From Gnetum montanum (lineage: Eukaryota; Streptophyta; Gnetopsida; Gnetales; Gnetaceae), in the NCBI GenBank assembly GCA_015680685.1, contig MNCI01034697.1:1364763-1428762 (forward strand): a DNA stretch of 64,000 nucleotides. Reading direction: 5' to 3'. How positions within the stretch are numbered: position 1 is the stretch's first letter; every line of letters begins with the position of its first letter. The position numbers were made by a program, and so were the translations under genes. This document shows positions 46,000-58,330 of the stretch, in pieces. Under the pieces are notes generated by a model that ran no database searches, had not been told where the DNA came from, and saw only the letters and a list, made by a program, of their open reading frames with translations.

Positions 46000-48638
46000 G
46001 GAGGATCTTCCAAGCCTTTTGAATGTGCCACTTAACATAGTCATTATTGAAGATACATAATGCTAAACTAATAGACTAATTTGGATAGAAAATTTAAAGA
46101 TATTGAGACTAGTTCAAAATTTTCCTAGAAAAAGATCATTCCCAAAAGAAACATGCATAAAAGAGTCTTCAACCTAACAAATGATGCATTTAAGACCTTT
46201 AACTCCTAATAGGTGAAGCCTATGTCCAATGGGAAGTCAATGATGAATCAAGGACCCGAATAAGAATTAATGCTTTGGTTGGGCCTTTAATTTAAAAACA
46301 TGATGAGAATTTATTTCCAATGATGATCCTCTAGTTGTATATTCCATCTTCTATTTAAAGTAGAATATTAAAATTCTTACAAGTGAAACCAAGATTTAGC
46401 TTTAGAAACACCAAGAAAATGTAGAGGGAAACCATTTAGCCAAAACTAGTCTTCATACCAAGGAGTTTCATTACGCATTTTAGGTGCCCTAAAGTTGGAG
46501 ACAACATGCTCAATGTGCAAATAAATATGGATATCATATTTTTAAAACCTTCATTTAACTTTGACATAGTGACAAGAAAGACCAAGATTTTCATTTCTAA
46601 TAGAAAATAATTGGCCAATATGATGGAGATTGTGACCGATAAAACAATTTTCTCTATTTGAGAATTCTTTAAATAAGAAGCTAAAATTATTTTTAAAAAT
46701 AGGTTACCACCAAATAGTGTGCTTCAACAAATTATTCAAGCTTAAATGGATAGATTTTCATTACAGAAAACCTTTGATTCAATTCCAAAAATGCCAAATT
46801 TACTTAAAAAGATATGAACATGTACCCTTTTTTGATCCTCCATAGATGATCCCATTTATCCAATGAATAATATTCCATATTTGTTATTTACTTAAACATG
46901 AAATATTATGCCTGAATAAAATATTCCAAACTTCTTTACCTTTTATACAACAAGTGATCCATTTAGTGGCTAAGAGAATACTATGTTTCTCAATAGAAGG
47001 GAAGCCAGCTTGATCCTTACTTAAAAGGTACATACCGCAAGCAACTTGATGAAAATATTTGTGATTATCCTTATCACCCTATAAGAAATTTCTAAGAATT
47101 CTATCAATGTTCTACAAGGATTATTTAGGATGAGCCATGAATGAAGAGCAATATACAAGTAAAGCTCAAAATATAGTTGGCAGCTATAAATATGCTTGTA
47201 AGAGGTAAGGGTTTGACAGCCCATTTCGAAGTCTTTTATTTAACTTATTTTATCACATTATCCTTTAGAATAATAGGAGTAGAAAATAATGCTTTTGGAA
47301 TGCCCAAAAGAGAAAAAACACCTATAGGAGAAAGCTAGTTGATATTATAATTATATGTCCATGCAAGGCTTGCAGAGAAGCTTTTGCTCCAATTAATTTT
47401 GGCTCCTAAAGCTTTATAGTAAATGTAAATATAATCCAACATAGTGTTAAAATTATTATGATCCTTAGTCAAAGTAAGAAATGTATCATCTACAAATTGG
47501 CTATAAATGAGATCCTTTTGATCTATTGCAAGAGCAATTCCTTTTAACCTGATAGAGTCACTATGAGCTCTAAGCATGGCTCCAAGAGCATCAACTACAA
47601 TGGTAAAAAGATAAGGAGCTAAAGGGCATCCCTACCAAATTGATCTTTGTAGCTCAATAACCCTTGAAAAAGGGATGAGACATTTGATAAAATCAAAAAT
47701 ATTACCTAAATTATGATGTTTAATAATACTTCTTAAAAAATACTAATCAAGCTTGTCATATGCTTTTGAAAAATTAAGTTTAAGAAAAATGACTTTTTAA
47801 TCTTTGAAAGAAGCTTAATGCATTCCCACAACAACAATAACCACATTGTCTAAGATATATCTACCTTGAATAAAACCAAATATGCTCTTTACTGATTAGC
47901 TAAGAAAGATAATTTTAATTTATTGGCTATAGCTTTAGCAATAATTTTGTAGATGGAATTCAAAAGAGTAATTAGGTGCTAATTGGTTATGCACATACTA
48001 TCTCTTGTTTTAGGTAATAACTTAATAATTGTAGCATTGATAACTTTGCAAAAAGAACCTTGAGTGAGAATTTACTTATACACATTATAAACTATATCCT
48101 GAATAGTGGGCCAAAATGTTTTAAAAAATTTTGCAAGAAGACCATCCATACTAAAATATTTATCATCATAATGTTGCTGCAAAGTCTTAAAAAGATCATA
48201 TTTAGAGAGAATAGCAACATCACCAAATATGGAATGATCAAAATGAGTAAGGACTCCCAAGAAATTATCAACCACAATTGGATCAATCTCTTTTTTACTA
48301 AAACTATTAGAGTAATAATCAAAGAAGGTATATAAAATGTCATTTTTGGATGTGAATATATTATCATCAACTTAAATAGCTAGGATTGTTGGGGAGTGTT
48401 GTCTCCCTTTGAGGACATAAAAAAAATCTTTAATAGCCTAGTCACCCATATGAAGCCAAGAAAGTCAAGCACAAAGATAAGCTCCTCTAGATTCATGATG
48501 ATTAATAATGTGCATATTTTCCTTGGCAATTTGTAGAGTTTGAAAACTAAGCCTTTGTAGCATCACCTCTATTGATTACATTTTGTAAGAATGAGATATT
48601 CTTACTAAGGTTGGAATTATGCAAAGCCATTTGAGAAG
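46000..48638 (-). pseudogene. LINE L1-b reverse transcriptase and zf-RVT (broken)
   Basis: From the 5' side: WLHMGD and KDFFYVLKGRQHS (linker), ILSKYDLFKTLQQHYDDKYF (48072-48275), FFKTFWPTIQDIVYNVY, then the catalytic region at 47335-47577 with IYSQFVDDTFLT (FVDD box 47485-47496, both Asp kept) and KALGAKINWSKS. Further on come GRYLLSKDQAGFPSIEK and EVWNILFRHN (46900-47050), with a zf-RVT-like CIIC..EDSFMHVSF at about 46150-46220. Stops are numerous. Confidence 0.8.
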
Positions 48639-48643
48639 CCACT

Positions 48644-50298
48644 TGATGAATTGTATTTTGTGTAGGCCTCAATATCAAATCCCCAATATCAAAGCACAAG
48701 TGGCAACATTAGATATCCAATATTGTAGGATGCTTGCCTACCTATAAATATAGTACTTGGGAGTATGATCTAATAACTTTTCATTCCAACCTTAGGTAGA
48801 CTCTTGAAGTTTATTTCAGTAGTCTTAGAGAATAGTTAGTGAGTGCCCACAGTGTGGATCTAAGTTAGTTATACGACACCTTATTCGAGTGGCAATGTAC
48901 CTAGACACATTCCATGAATAGTAATAAGATCGAGATTGACTCTTATTCATTGTAACACTTGGACTTAGATTAAATTTACTTTTAAGCCTGATGAGTGACG
49001 AGGTACCCCTACACTCAACCATACAAATACAAGCATCTCACGTCCAACCCAGTCGAACTCCAAGGACTAAGTGCTTACACACCTTATGGAACACTTAAGG
49101 TTAATCAATTATTGTCTTCCCAGACTTACTTGTATTTTCATGGTTGTATGGTTAAGTAAGTCTGAGGTATGTGATTTTTATGTCTTTTGTCTTTTTATCG
49201 CCTATGCTAAGAGAGGAAAGGGTGAAGAGACTAAGTAACTAACTTTCACTAACTAAGCTTTAATCGTCTTAGCATCAGTATCCATTCCCACTTACCGTAC
49301 ACACCCTAAACCAATGCAATGCTACTGGGATTACCAAATGCTATTCGTTACTAGGTTACCAAGTGTAGCACACGTGCTCGAAGTGGTCATACTGAATGCA
49401 CTTAACTAGGAGTTGAGGGTTGAGAGAGATTAATTATCTAAGAAAGCATTTAAGCATTTCACATTAATTAAATCCTATTTAGCTTAGTCCATGCACTGTA
49501 AGGTTTATCAGAAAGTTCATCTTTATTTCTGTACACAAATGTGTGCTCAGGTACAATTTGATAGAATAAAGATTTGTTCACTTTGAGACTCCTACTACAA
49601 GCACATGGAAATTATTCTATCTCTGGAATGGTAAAACTGCCAGAGTTTCGCTAAGGGTCTAGATCTAGATGGAGAAACAAGGGAGAGCTACCTCTTATTT
49701 ATAGAACTAGCGACAGGCTATGATATCACGTACGCAATATCGCAGCTACCAACGCGATATACACGATATCACGTCCCATCAAAGCCAATTTATATTCCAT
49801 GTACTTAGTTAATATTTACATTTCCATGCATATTAATGAATTGGCAGATTAAAGCGCAACCATTTTTGAGCATAAACACGTGTTCGCTTCATAATCCTAG
49901 CAACATTATTACTTGGTTTGCCCAATAACATAGTGCTTGGTAATCCTAATAGTGGATATGTGTGTTGAAGATGAGTATGACAAGCTAGGAACGAACACTC
50001 ATCACTCGTAGGCTAGTTTAGAATCTATCTTTCCATTGTTAATTAGATTAAATAATTAATTTCTCTATTATTTTTAGGAGTAGCATAAAGCCAAAACAAC
50101 ATCAACCATCATATGCCTCACTTTGAACTAAATCATATATGACAAAGCTACCACTAGTCCAAGTGGGAAGACAATGAATTGCAATCAATGCTTAACGATC
50201 TCAATGCACAACTAGTCCTATCCAGAGAATTTGACCAAATTGTATATGAACATTTGTGACTCATATGGTTAAGCATAGGTGGCAGCTGTCACTCATCA
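48644..50298 (+). repeat. Solo LTR G (diverged Athila-family relative), interrupted by another solo LTR
   Basis: It begins TGATGAATTG and ends CACTCATCA; TSD CCACT at 48639-48643 and 50299-50303 is perfect. Without the nested LTR and its extra TSD it is about 857 bp. TATAAATA is at 48743-48750, then a GAGTGCCCACAGT segment shared with the other family members. Its U3 has CAATATCAAA-type motifs that look like CpG-decayed versions of the GATATC palindrome. It inserted in the endonuclease-RT linker of L1-b. Confidence 0.85.
48989..49781 (-). repeat. Athila-family solo LTR nested in solo LTR G
   Basis: TGATGAGTGACG at the left and CCCATCA at the right; perfect TSD AAGCC at 48984-48988 and 49782-49786. 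It is 793 bp and opposite to its host LTR. The TATA box reads TATTTATA at 49697-49704 (minus-strand TATAAATA), with four ATATC motifs between it and the right end. It has no copy of the 104-bp unit. Confidence 0.92.
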
Positions 50299-50303
50299 CC
50301 ACT

Positions 50304-51190
50304 ATTTTTCCTACATGTTTAGAAAAATTCTTAAAGCAAGTACAAACATTGATCCACCAATCTATCTAACCATCATCTCTTGTGGATTTGGAATGAAATT
50401 CCAAATTTACATCAATAAAGAGCACAATGAGCTACTATGAAGAAATATTATGTTAAAGATGTAGAGATCATTGGAAGAACAAGAGCAATGAGAAAAGAAA
50501 AGGAATCATTGAATAGAATAATGATCTAAAAGAATCTAAGTATAATCCACATAGACAAGAGCACCATTGGTGGCAGTAAATTATATAGAAGCATTCTCAA
50601 ACCTGATCCAACCTAGAAGAAATATAAGAATCTCCTTCTCTAGCATTACTTAAGTAAAACCAATTAAAAATACTAGAAGAGAGGTAATTTTGATTATTTA
50701 GCTTCATGTGAATTTAATTTTCTCTTCAATCACAACCAAAAGAGGAGCTCGATGTTATCAAAACCTCCTCTCTGTCCTTCAATTTTATCATCTGGGTTCT
50801 TGATTATATTAAAGTCTCTTACAATAACCCAATTAACTGCAAGTATGTTATGACATATCCAGTTCAAAAATAGTTTCTGATCATTCAAGTTATAAGGAGC
50901 TCATCAACAATGCCCTAAATCATCACTGACTTTGTGAATAAGAATAACTGCTATACCTTTGTCATGCTCATGAGTAGAAAATACTTAATACCTATTGGGA
51001 AAAACACACTTATAATAAGTTTGAAGTTTAATTCCTTGAATTTTAACCTCTTGAATAAAAACCACATCTAGATAATTACTAGGAATATAGTCTCAAACTA
51101 TATATCTTCTTTGGGAATTTGAGAGTTCTCTTACATTCCAAAATAGACTGGTCATTATGAATGTAAAGACGAAAGAGGATCTCCCTTCAT
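50304..51190 (-). pseudogene. LINE L1-b AP endonuclease (broken)
   Basis: This domain nicks the target for target-primed reverse transcription. On the minus strand: NNYLDVVFIQEVKIQGIKLQ (metal-binding Glu context, about 51060-51030), a HEHDKGIAVILI segment, and WVIVRDFNIIKNPDDKIEG, where the usual GDFN reads RDFN (about 50835-50780). RLDQV lies near 50610. The catalytic C-terminal His motif is not clear. Stops are present. Confidence 0.7.
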
Positions 51191-52256
51191 AACTAAAGCC
51201 TTAATAGAATTCTTGGATTCAAAATTGTTGCCTAAAGGATGATGAGTAGCTAGTCTTCTACCAAATGCATGAATATTATTTGCTAAAGATAAATTTCCTT
51301 TAAGGAAATTACTAAAGATAGGTTTATCTCACATAACTAAGGTGTGAGATTACCGAATAAATTTCTCCTAGCCACCAGTAACTTCTCTTGGATTTCTTTC
51401 TTGGTTTGAGAATTCTTTGAAGAGGAAACATTAGTATCCTCAATCTTCATATCCTGAGCATCTTCCATTTTGAAGACTGAAAAATATGGATTACATGGAA
51501 AGTGCATCTCAGTAATAGCATTTACTTAATCCATAGATATATTCTTCTTATTTAATTCTTTATTTACTTGTTTAGTTAAAATTCTCTCTACTTCAAGCTT
51601 ATCCAATAACTTTGGACATTAAGCTCTTCTATGATTATCAATGTAATAGTAACATCTATTTGGGAGTGTGAGATAAGAGATATTTTGCACAAATGTTCTT
51701 CCTTTCACATTAAACTCAAGTGAGTCTAGTCTTTGCTTTTGCACATCTAATCTAACACAAACTTGCCAAGTTGGTCTTGGATGAAAACCTCAAAAATACT
51801 TCATTCTAATAGCCTCATTAATCTATGAAGCAATAATGTCTGCATGTGAAGAAAATTGAGTTAGAAGGCTTGGGAATTCAATCCATACTAGTAGAATACC
51901 TTCACTTTCTTTTTTTAGATCAAAATCCTCTTTCCATTGCTGAAGAACTAAAAAGGATCCAAAAGACATTTCAAATATATTGATGCTTCACAAAGTTTGC
52001 CATTGCCTTGGTTTTAAAAGCAAAGAGAAAAACCCCTCTTGTAAAATTAAAAGCAAGGATTAACCTTCTAGATTCCCAATTCTTTTTAACCCAATCATGA
52101 AAAACCATTGCAAGAGGAATTTTGCTAGTGAAAAAATTGATTGTGTAAAGCTAAGTAAAGGCATGTGTTGTTTGATCAAAAATATCACCAAAAAAATCAA
52201 AATGCAAAACACCATCATCCACAACATTATTAATCTCAACATCCTACAATACAACG
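51191..52256 (-). pseudogene. LINE L1-b ORF1 with DUF4283-like domain (broken)
   Basis: ORF1 is the RNA-binding protein of plant L1 elements. Reading leftward from 52256: IPLAMVFHDWVKKNWESRRL, ILAFNFTRGVFLFAFKTKA, then PSLPTQFSSHADIIA..INEA and WQVCVRLDVQKQRLDSLEF (about 51780-51720). These match the DUF4283 region. A cysteine-poor remnant of the zinc knuckle follows near 51610-51660. An N-terminal piece of 64 codons at 52060-52254 is open in another frame. Confidence 0.65.
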
Positions 52257-52298
52257 TTGGAGGAATACATTATTAATGAGTTAGTCATTCAGCTGCAT

Positions 52299-53150
52299 TG
52301 ATGAGATGTTGTCAACATGATCCTATCAATGGGATCTAATTAACATGATTCTGTTGAAGTAAGGTTTGACCCATTGTCATGTACTCATCGACGGGGCACC
52401 TTATTTCCACCTATAAATGTGCACCTACACGCCACATTTATGGAATTTCTTTCATAGTTGTAGTGAAGCACTTACAATTTTTCCTTTCAAAAGTTAGAAT
52501 ATTTTATGAGTGCCCACAGTAAGAGTCAAAGAGTATACAGATCTTTATTCAAGCACTATTATACCTAAGCACTTCAGTATGGACAACAATAAAGACAAGA
52601 TTTTCTAATAAACCTTGTAACACTTGGACTAGATTAATTGTTTACTTAAGTATTTACTATTCATGAAATTTGCTTTAATGTTTTTAATTAATAAATAAAT
52701 ATCAATTTAATAGCACACATAAGTACAACCACTTCGAGCATATGGTTATCACTTAGTGATCCCAATAATGCTTAATGTTTGGTAACCCAATAGTGTTATA
52801 ACATGTTTAAGATGTGTACGACAAGTGGAAATAGATGCTTATGTTAGGATTAGTTAAGTGATAGCTAGTTATTAGATTAACTAAACATTAATTCACTTTA
52901 TTCTTTATTCTTGCTCTTCACTGACCTAAAACATAAAAGATAAAAATGATAAAAATCATATGCCTCAGTTTCACTTAACCATAACTTTGCAGTTCATAAG
53001 TGGAACTAGGAAGACAATGATTACAATGGTTAGTTTCACCTCCTAAAGCTAGTGTATTTAGAAACCTAAAGTCTTTGGAATTTGACCAAATCATTAAGTG
53101 AACGCTAGGGATTCATATGGTTGGATGTAGGATATACTCGTTGCTCATCA
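52299..53150 (+). repeat. Element E 5' LTR
   Basis: Starts TGATGAGATG and ends TTGCTCATCA. TATAAATG lies at 52412-52419, and the GAGTGCCCACAGTAAGAGTC block and the AACCACTTCGAGCA block are shared with other family LTRs. The GATATC array of A and D is absent from its U3. It is the most diverged LTR of the family here, with about one base in four or five different by eye. Confidence 0.82.
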
Positions 53151-53151
53151 T

Positions 53152-53170
53152 TGACACTTTTGTTGGGGAC
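53152..53170 (+). other. Element E primer binding site (decayed tRNA-Asp type)
   Basis: TGACACTTTTGTTGGGGAC starts one base after the LTR, exactly as in element A. The 3' half GTTGGGGAC is identical to the PBS of element A; the 5' half has changed. Confidence 0.6.
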
Positions 53171-53301
53171 TTTAGTTACCTACATGCATTATCTAGGACA
53201 TAGTGAAAATTATTCAACATCATTGGATCGAACCTTAAGGTTGTGATCATTCTAATAATAATAATTGTAAAAAGAACATTCATTTATTCTTTTAACCCAA
53301 A

Positions 53302-55770
53302 ATGTCTTCTTCTACAAGAATGATTCTCCATCAAAAATTCAAGCATACATCTAATCAAAGAAATGAATGATCAAACAAGCCAATACCCCAACAATGTTGA
53401 GTGGTATATACTCATCCCAATGAGTATGTGCTTGACTTCACCTTTGTCTTACATTAGGATGAGTAGATGCGGTGGAGGGATATGAAGGATAACATTGTAT
53501 TGTCACCTAATCAATCAGTTCCTATGATGCTCCAACAAACTCTTATAAGCTTGGGCATCTAGGGGCTCCATGCTGAACACATTATGTAGGACCATGACTC
53601 TAGGGATTACCATCCCACTAAGGTATAATGTAAAATTGATTGGTAATAGGAGAAGCACTATGAAGTTATAAAAGAGAAATGGTTCAATAACACATTATTC
53701 CTACTAGGCGACAAAAACAGTGAGGATCTCTTCTCTGGGGGTTCTCATTTCATTGACTCTCCTCCACTTACTTTTGATGAAGGGGTCTTGAACCAAAATT
53801 TATAGTCCACTATAAATAATCCTAGTTCAGGAAAAAATGAATTCCATGATCATAGGAGATCCAAAAATGGGAGTCATGACAAGGACAAAAATAGCCATCA
53901 TAATAATGATCACAATTGTGACCATCAAAGAGGGGGTGGAAAGCATTGAAGTGTTAGTCTCCCTTTCTCTTTACCTTCGTAATCCTCTTCTTCCTCCTCT
54001 AGCTTTGATCAAAGCTGTAGAGGACATGATCATGATGGAGATCCCATCAAACTAGTCAAGATCAAGGGCATAGGCAATCAAGGAAGGCCCACCACCATGA
54101 AAGAAGGGATAGAAAAGGGCATCATAGGCATCATGGCCATTGTAGAGGTTATGATTATGATGAGCCTTTGCTTGCAACTCGAAATATGCTAAACATCACA
54201 GAGGTAGTGAGAATTTCAACAAGGCATGTGAAAGATAGCAGAATCAAGTGGTTAGACATGAACAATATCCCTAAGTTCAAATGGAGATACAATTCAAATT
54301 TGTAGAACCATCTTCAAGCCTTTCATGATGCCTATGCCTTACAAAATGTGAAGAATGAATAGCAAAAACTAAGGTCATTCCCAAGGATAGTCATAAAAGA
54401 AGCTAAAATTTGGTATTGGTCCTTAGTGTCGAAATCAATTTGCAAATAGAGTACAATTCTTGAGCTCTTTAACAACAAGTATTAAACATGCTCTCGAGTT
54501 TCCAACCAAAGAAAGTAAATTCAAGGTTAGAAATAAGAAACACGTGAATCCTTGGACATAACCATGGGCAGGTACTATTCCCTTTTCCATCAATGTCCTA
54601 GCCATGATTATTCTCAAAGGGAGCAACTTTGCCATATCATAGATGAGCTCTGAATAGAAACAAGGAGAACTCTTGGGGTCTATGCCCAAGGGAGACTGAC
54701 AAAATTAAGGGCCCATCAAATTCAAAGGTTGATAGAGTAGGTTTCCAAGGAAGAAGAAGAGTTAAGAAAAAGGGAAAGTGCTAAAAAGTACAATCAGGGC
54801 CCTTCCATTAGAAAAAGGGAATTCTCACTTTGTGACAATGAGGAGGAGGCACTACTTAATGAGGTGGTGCAACAAAAGACCTTGTTGATTTAGAAATATA
54901 TATCCAAAATTTCAGCCAAGGTAAACAAAATGTGGAACTCTTTGGATAAAAAGATTCAAACCACTCTAAAAATACCAAAGTAGTAATCATGATCATAGGA
55001 GAAGAAAGGAAGCTAAATGTGCCTAGGGTAAGGACACGGCTACTACAGTAGAGGAGGTTGTGGAATCTAAAAGAGATGATGATGGTGGATGTGACATCTA
55101 ATAATACAAACATCCTAAGGGATGTTGCTCCATTATGTCACACTTGCAAGTGTTTGGGATGTACACTTTGAATCCTAGACTGGCAAGAAGGCAAGCACCC
55201 AAAAGGTTTCCTTATCCACAAGGTAACCTAAGTTAGTTCCACCAATAACAAGCCTACTATCCAAGTCAAGCTCCACCATAACCTTATGAGTAGTACCATC
55301 AGTGGCAGCATCCATAATCATGGGGGATGCCACCACCATGGTAGCAATACCCTTACAGGTAGCCTAATCCATATGGATACTATGTTCAATAGCCCATTTC
55401 TCCACATGACTCTTCTAGTCATGCTTCATTCCAACATCACTACTACCCTCTTGAATTATACAAAGGTAATCTCCATCTCCAAGAGGGGAATCCCCATTTT
55501 CTCATTACCATCCTTAGCCTTCTACACATGTTCCTCTACCCTCAACTCAATTACCACCTACTCCATCAATGCAAGGCGAGATTTTGACCTAGCAACATAA
55601 CACTACCAAGGTTGTTAACTTGTAGCCAGCTCCTCAATTGAGTGGTTTGGAAACCAAGTCTCAAAAAACACCATTCTTCTAAACCAACAATCCTACAAAG
55701 ACCACATAGACTTATGCAGTTGATAGCCCTACTTCTCTCTCATTCTTTACATCCATCCAATTCAAGTTCC
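53302..55770 (+). pseudogene. Element E gag (broken)
   Basis: ATG at 53302 (MSSSTRM) matches the start of element A gag. VVYTHPNEYVLDFTFV lies at about 53400-53450, and a His/Asp-rich low-complexity part at 53820-53950. The gag domain is at 54300-54700, a coiled coil at 54720-54790, and the zinc-binding CDI..YKHPKGC at about 55090-55125, where the second Cys is lost. A proline/glutamine-rich tail runs to 55770. Stops and frameshifts are frequent. Open pieces at 53837-54055 and 55286-55600 are in other frames and not the gene. Confidence 0.72.
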
Positions 55771-56330
55771 CTTTAAACCAAATGCCTCCCAAGGTCCATA
55801 CCTTCATGCTAACCCATGCATTAACTAATTGGATAAAGGCTAACAACCTTCTTAAGAAAAGATCTAATCCCAGGACTCCCTTAATCTATTTGAAAATTAC
55901 TAGGAATGAGCCTTGCAAAGCTCTTCTTGATTCAAGTTCTGGTGTTAATCTAATTTCTCATGAGATGTGCAAAGCCTAGAACCTGCCTCCACTCAAGAAG
56001 AGAAACATTCATCCTAAGTTAACAAATCAATCCATCATTGTTTTCTTAAGACTAATGGAGGACATTGTGACCATCATCTTTAGGTGGTCCTATCATACTG
56101 ACTTCCTAGTGATCTAAGTTAATAATTACAAGGGGCATTTCCCAATCATCATGGGAAGGGCTTAGCTAAGTACCATTGATGCATAGTTGGGCATCAAAGA
56201 CCTTTCCTTAGAGATTTCCAAGGAAAATACATTTAGAAAGATCGAGAAGAAGAGTGTTCCATGGATTGTGTATAGTGATACAAGGTGCAACTTTGTGCAA
56301 AAAATATGAGTAAAAAGTACATCAATCCTT
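55771..56330 (+). pseudogene. Element E aspartic protease (active-site Gly lost)
   Basis: MLTHALTNWIKANNLL, then YLKITRNEPCKALLDSSSGVN. The active-site triplet Asp-Ser-Gly reads Asp-Ser-Ser (GAT TCA AGT at 55929-55937) because GGT became AGT. HFPIIMGRA follows at about 56140. The 65-codon open frame 55782-55979 covers the N-terminal half. Stops follow. Confidence 0.75.
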
Positions 56331-58330
56331 CAATCCTAGCATGCAGATAGTGTGTAGATGAGACAAAAATTCAAAGGTGCCTAACGCAGTATCCACAAAA
56401 CAAGAGGACACCCAATGGCTAACAACTAATCCTAAAAGTAGTACACTTTGCATGGGACCAACTAAGAGCTTAATGAGTGTCTATGTTTAAGGCATGGATG
56501 AACTAGAGCAAGTTCATCACCAACTCTCCAATGATGAACCTGATGATACTTATTGGGGAGAGTCGAAAATCCCTAAAAATTTTAAACATGAGCCCCTAGA
56601 GTTAAAAACTCTACCTACCAGCATGGAGTATGCTTTTCTAAAAAATGGCAAGCTAGTGATAATTGATGTTAATCTTGCTCTTAAACAGAAAGAGAAGTTG
56701 TTGAAAATGGTCAACAAATGGCCAACGGCCTTTGCTTTGTCATATCCTGAACTCACTGGGATTGATTCTAAGATATCTCAACATCACATTTATATAGATC
56801 CTTACATAAACCCAAAGAGGAAGTTGCAACAACTGTTGAATCCCAAATTGAAGTAGATCATCAAGGAGGAGATTGAACAACTTCTCAAGATGACGTTCAA
56901 CTATCCCATTGTGGATAGTGAATGGGTCAGCCCACTTATGATCATGCCAAAGAAAGGTGGCAAGTGGAGGGTTTATATTGACTTAAGGTTGTTAAACATG
57001 GCGACCTACAAAGATCATTTCCCATTGCCATTTGTGAACTAGGTGTTGGACACTATCTTTGGGCATTGCTTCTACAACTTTCTAGATGGTTATAGTGGCT
57101 ATAACCAAATCCAGATTGCACTCGAAGATCAAGCCAACACAACAATCACAAGTCCCTAGGGGACTTTTGCATATAGAAAGATGTCATTTGATCTATATAA
57201 TGCCCCTACAACCTTCCAACATCTTGTCCTTAGCATTTTTTAATAACAGATCGATAACGGATGTAAGTCTTCATGGATGACTTCTCCACGTATGATGCTA
57301 CATTTGAGCAAGCCTTGCACCACCTTGAGTAAGTGCTAAAAGGGTGTGTGGAGATTAACCTTTGGCTCAATTGGTATAAGAGCCATCTAATGGTCTAGAA
57401 GGGTATTGTGTTAGGGCATAGAATCTCACAAGAAAGGACTGAGGTGGATCCTAAAAAGGATAAGAATCATCCAAGAAATTACCCTTTAGCCAGAACTTGT
57501 CAAAGATGTCTGGTCATTCCTTGGTCACATTGGCTACTACTGGTGATTCATAGAGAATTTCTCTAAGATCACTAAACAATTGGTGGAGCAGATAAAGAAA
57601 GATGCTCTATTCTTATGGACTGAGAAATGCGAAAAGGCATTCCAAAACCTCAAGCAGAAGCTTGTAGAAACTCCCATTCTACAAGCACCTAATTAGTTCA
57701 AGTTGTTCCACATCATTACAGACACATCAAACTATGCCTTGGGTGCTATGCTTATGCAACTAGATGATCAGAAATGTCCATACTACATCCACTACATGAG
57801 TGAAAGCATATTGCATGCACAACTAAACTACACCATAGCAGAGAAAGAACTGATGGAAATGGTGTATGCCTTGGAAAAATTTAGGCACTATGTGCTTGGG
57901 TACAAGGTATTCATGCACACAAACCATAGTGTAATTGGCTTCCTAATGAACAAATTGATGGTAAGCCCCCATGTCATAAAATGGCCTATAATCTTACATG
58001 AATTCAATCTCATGATGGTATATTGAAAGGGAACCAAGAATGTGGTTTCTAACCACTTATCTCAATTACAATGTGACAACAAAAAGGAGGAGAGCCTGCT
58101 TTTTGATCAATTTCCTAATGAACTACTCTTTTCTAGTGTAATAAATGAACACATGCTCAATGAACTTACATGATACAATGACATCCTCACTTATCTTCTC
58201 ACTCAAGAGATGCCACAAGAGTTAGACCACATGAAGAAACAATAGTTTCTTCATTAGGCTAAACACTTCATGGAGATTAACAAACACCTTTTCAAGTTTT
58301 TCATTGATGGCCTAGTTCATTAATGTATTC
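56331..58330 (+). pseudogene. Element E reverse transcriptase and RNase H (broken)
   Basis: The pre-RT linker is open at 56494-56856 (AFALSYPELTGIDS). RT: MPKKGGKWRVYIDLRLLN, FLDGYSGYNQIQIALEDQA, then stops at 57040-57042 and 57157-57159, both TAG, the second at a position where element A has TGG. MSFDLYNAPTTFQHLV follows; the FMDD box region is frameshifted near 57275. RNase H at 57703-58026 is open for 107 codons: FHIITDTSNYALGAML (catalytic Asp present), EKELMEMVYALEKFRHY, HTNHSV (Asp changed to Asn). It is collinear with element A. Confidence 0.85.

Larger units (their letters stand above)
45794..52298 (-). mobile_element. LINE L1-b, minus strand, split by nested solo LTRs
   Basis: From right to left on the minus strand: ORF1 (51.3-52.26 kb), AP endonuclease (50.4-51.2 kb), RT (46.8-48.6 kb) and zf-RVT tail (about 46.1-46.4 kb). 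A solo LTR (48644-50298) separates endonuclease and RT. The left end is cut by element C at 45788. Its 3' end is not found and may lie left of element C. Confidence 0.78.

Noticed and set aside
54435-55113. Minus-strand open frames of 84-85 codons
   Set aside because: They are antisense to element E gag, whose plus-strand homology to A and D is clear.
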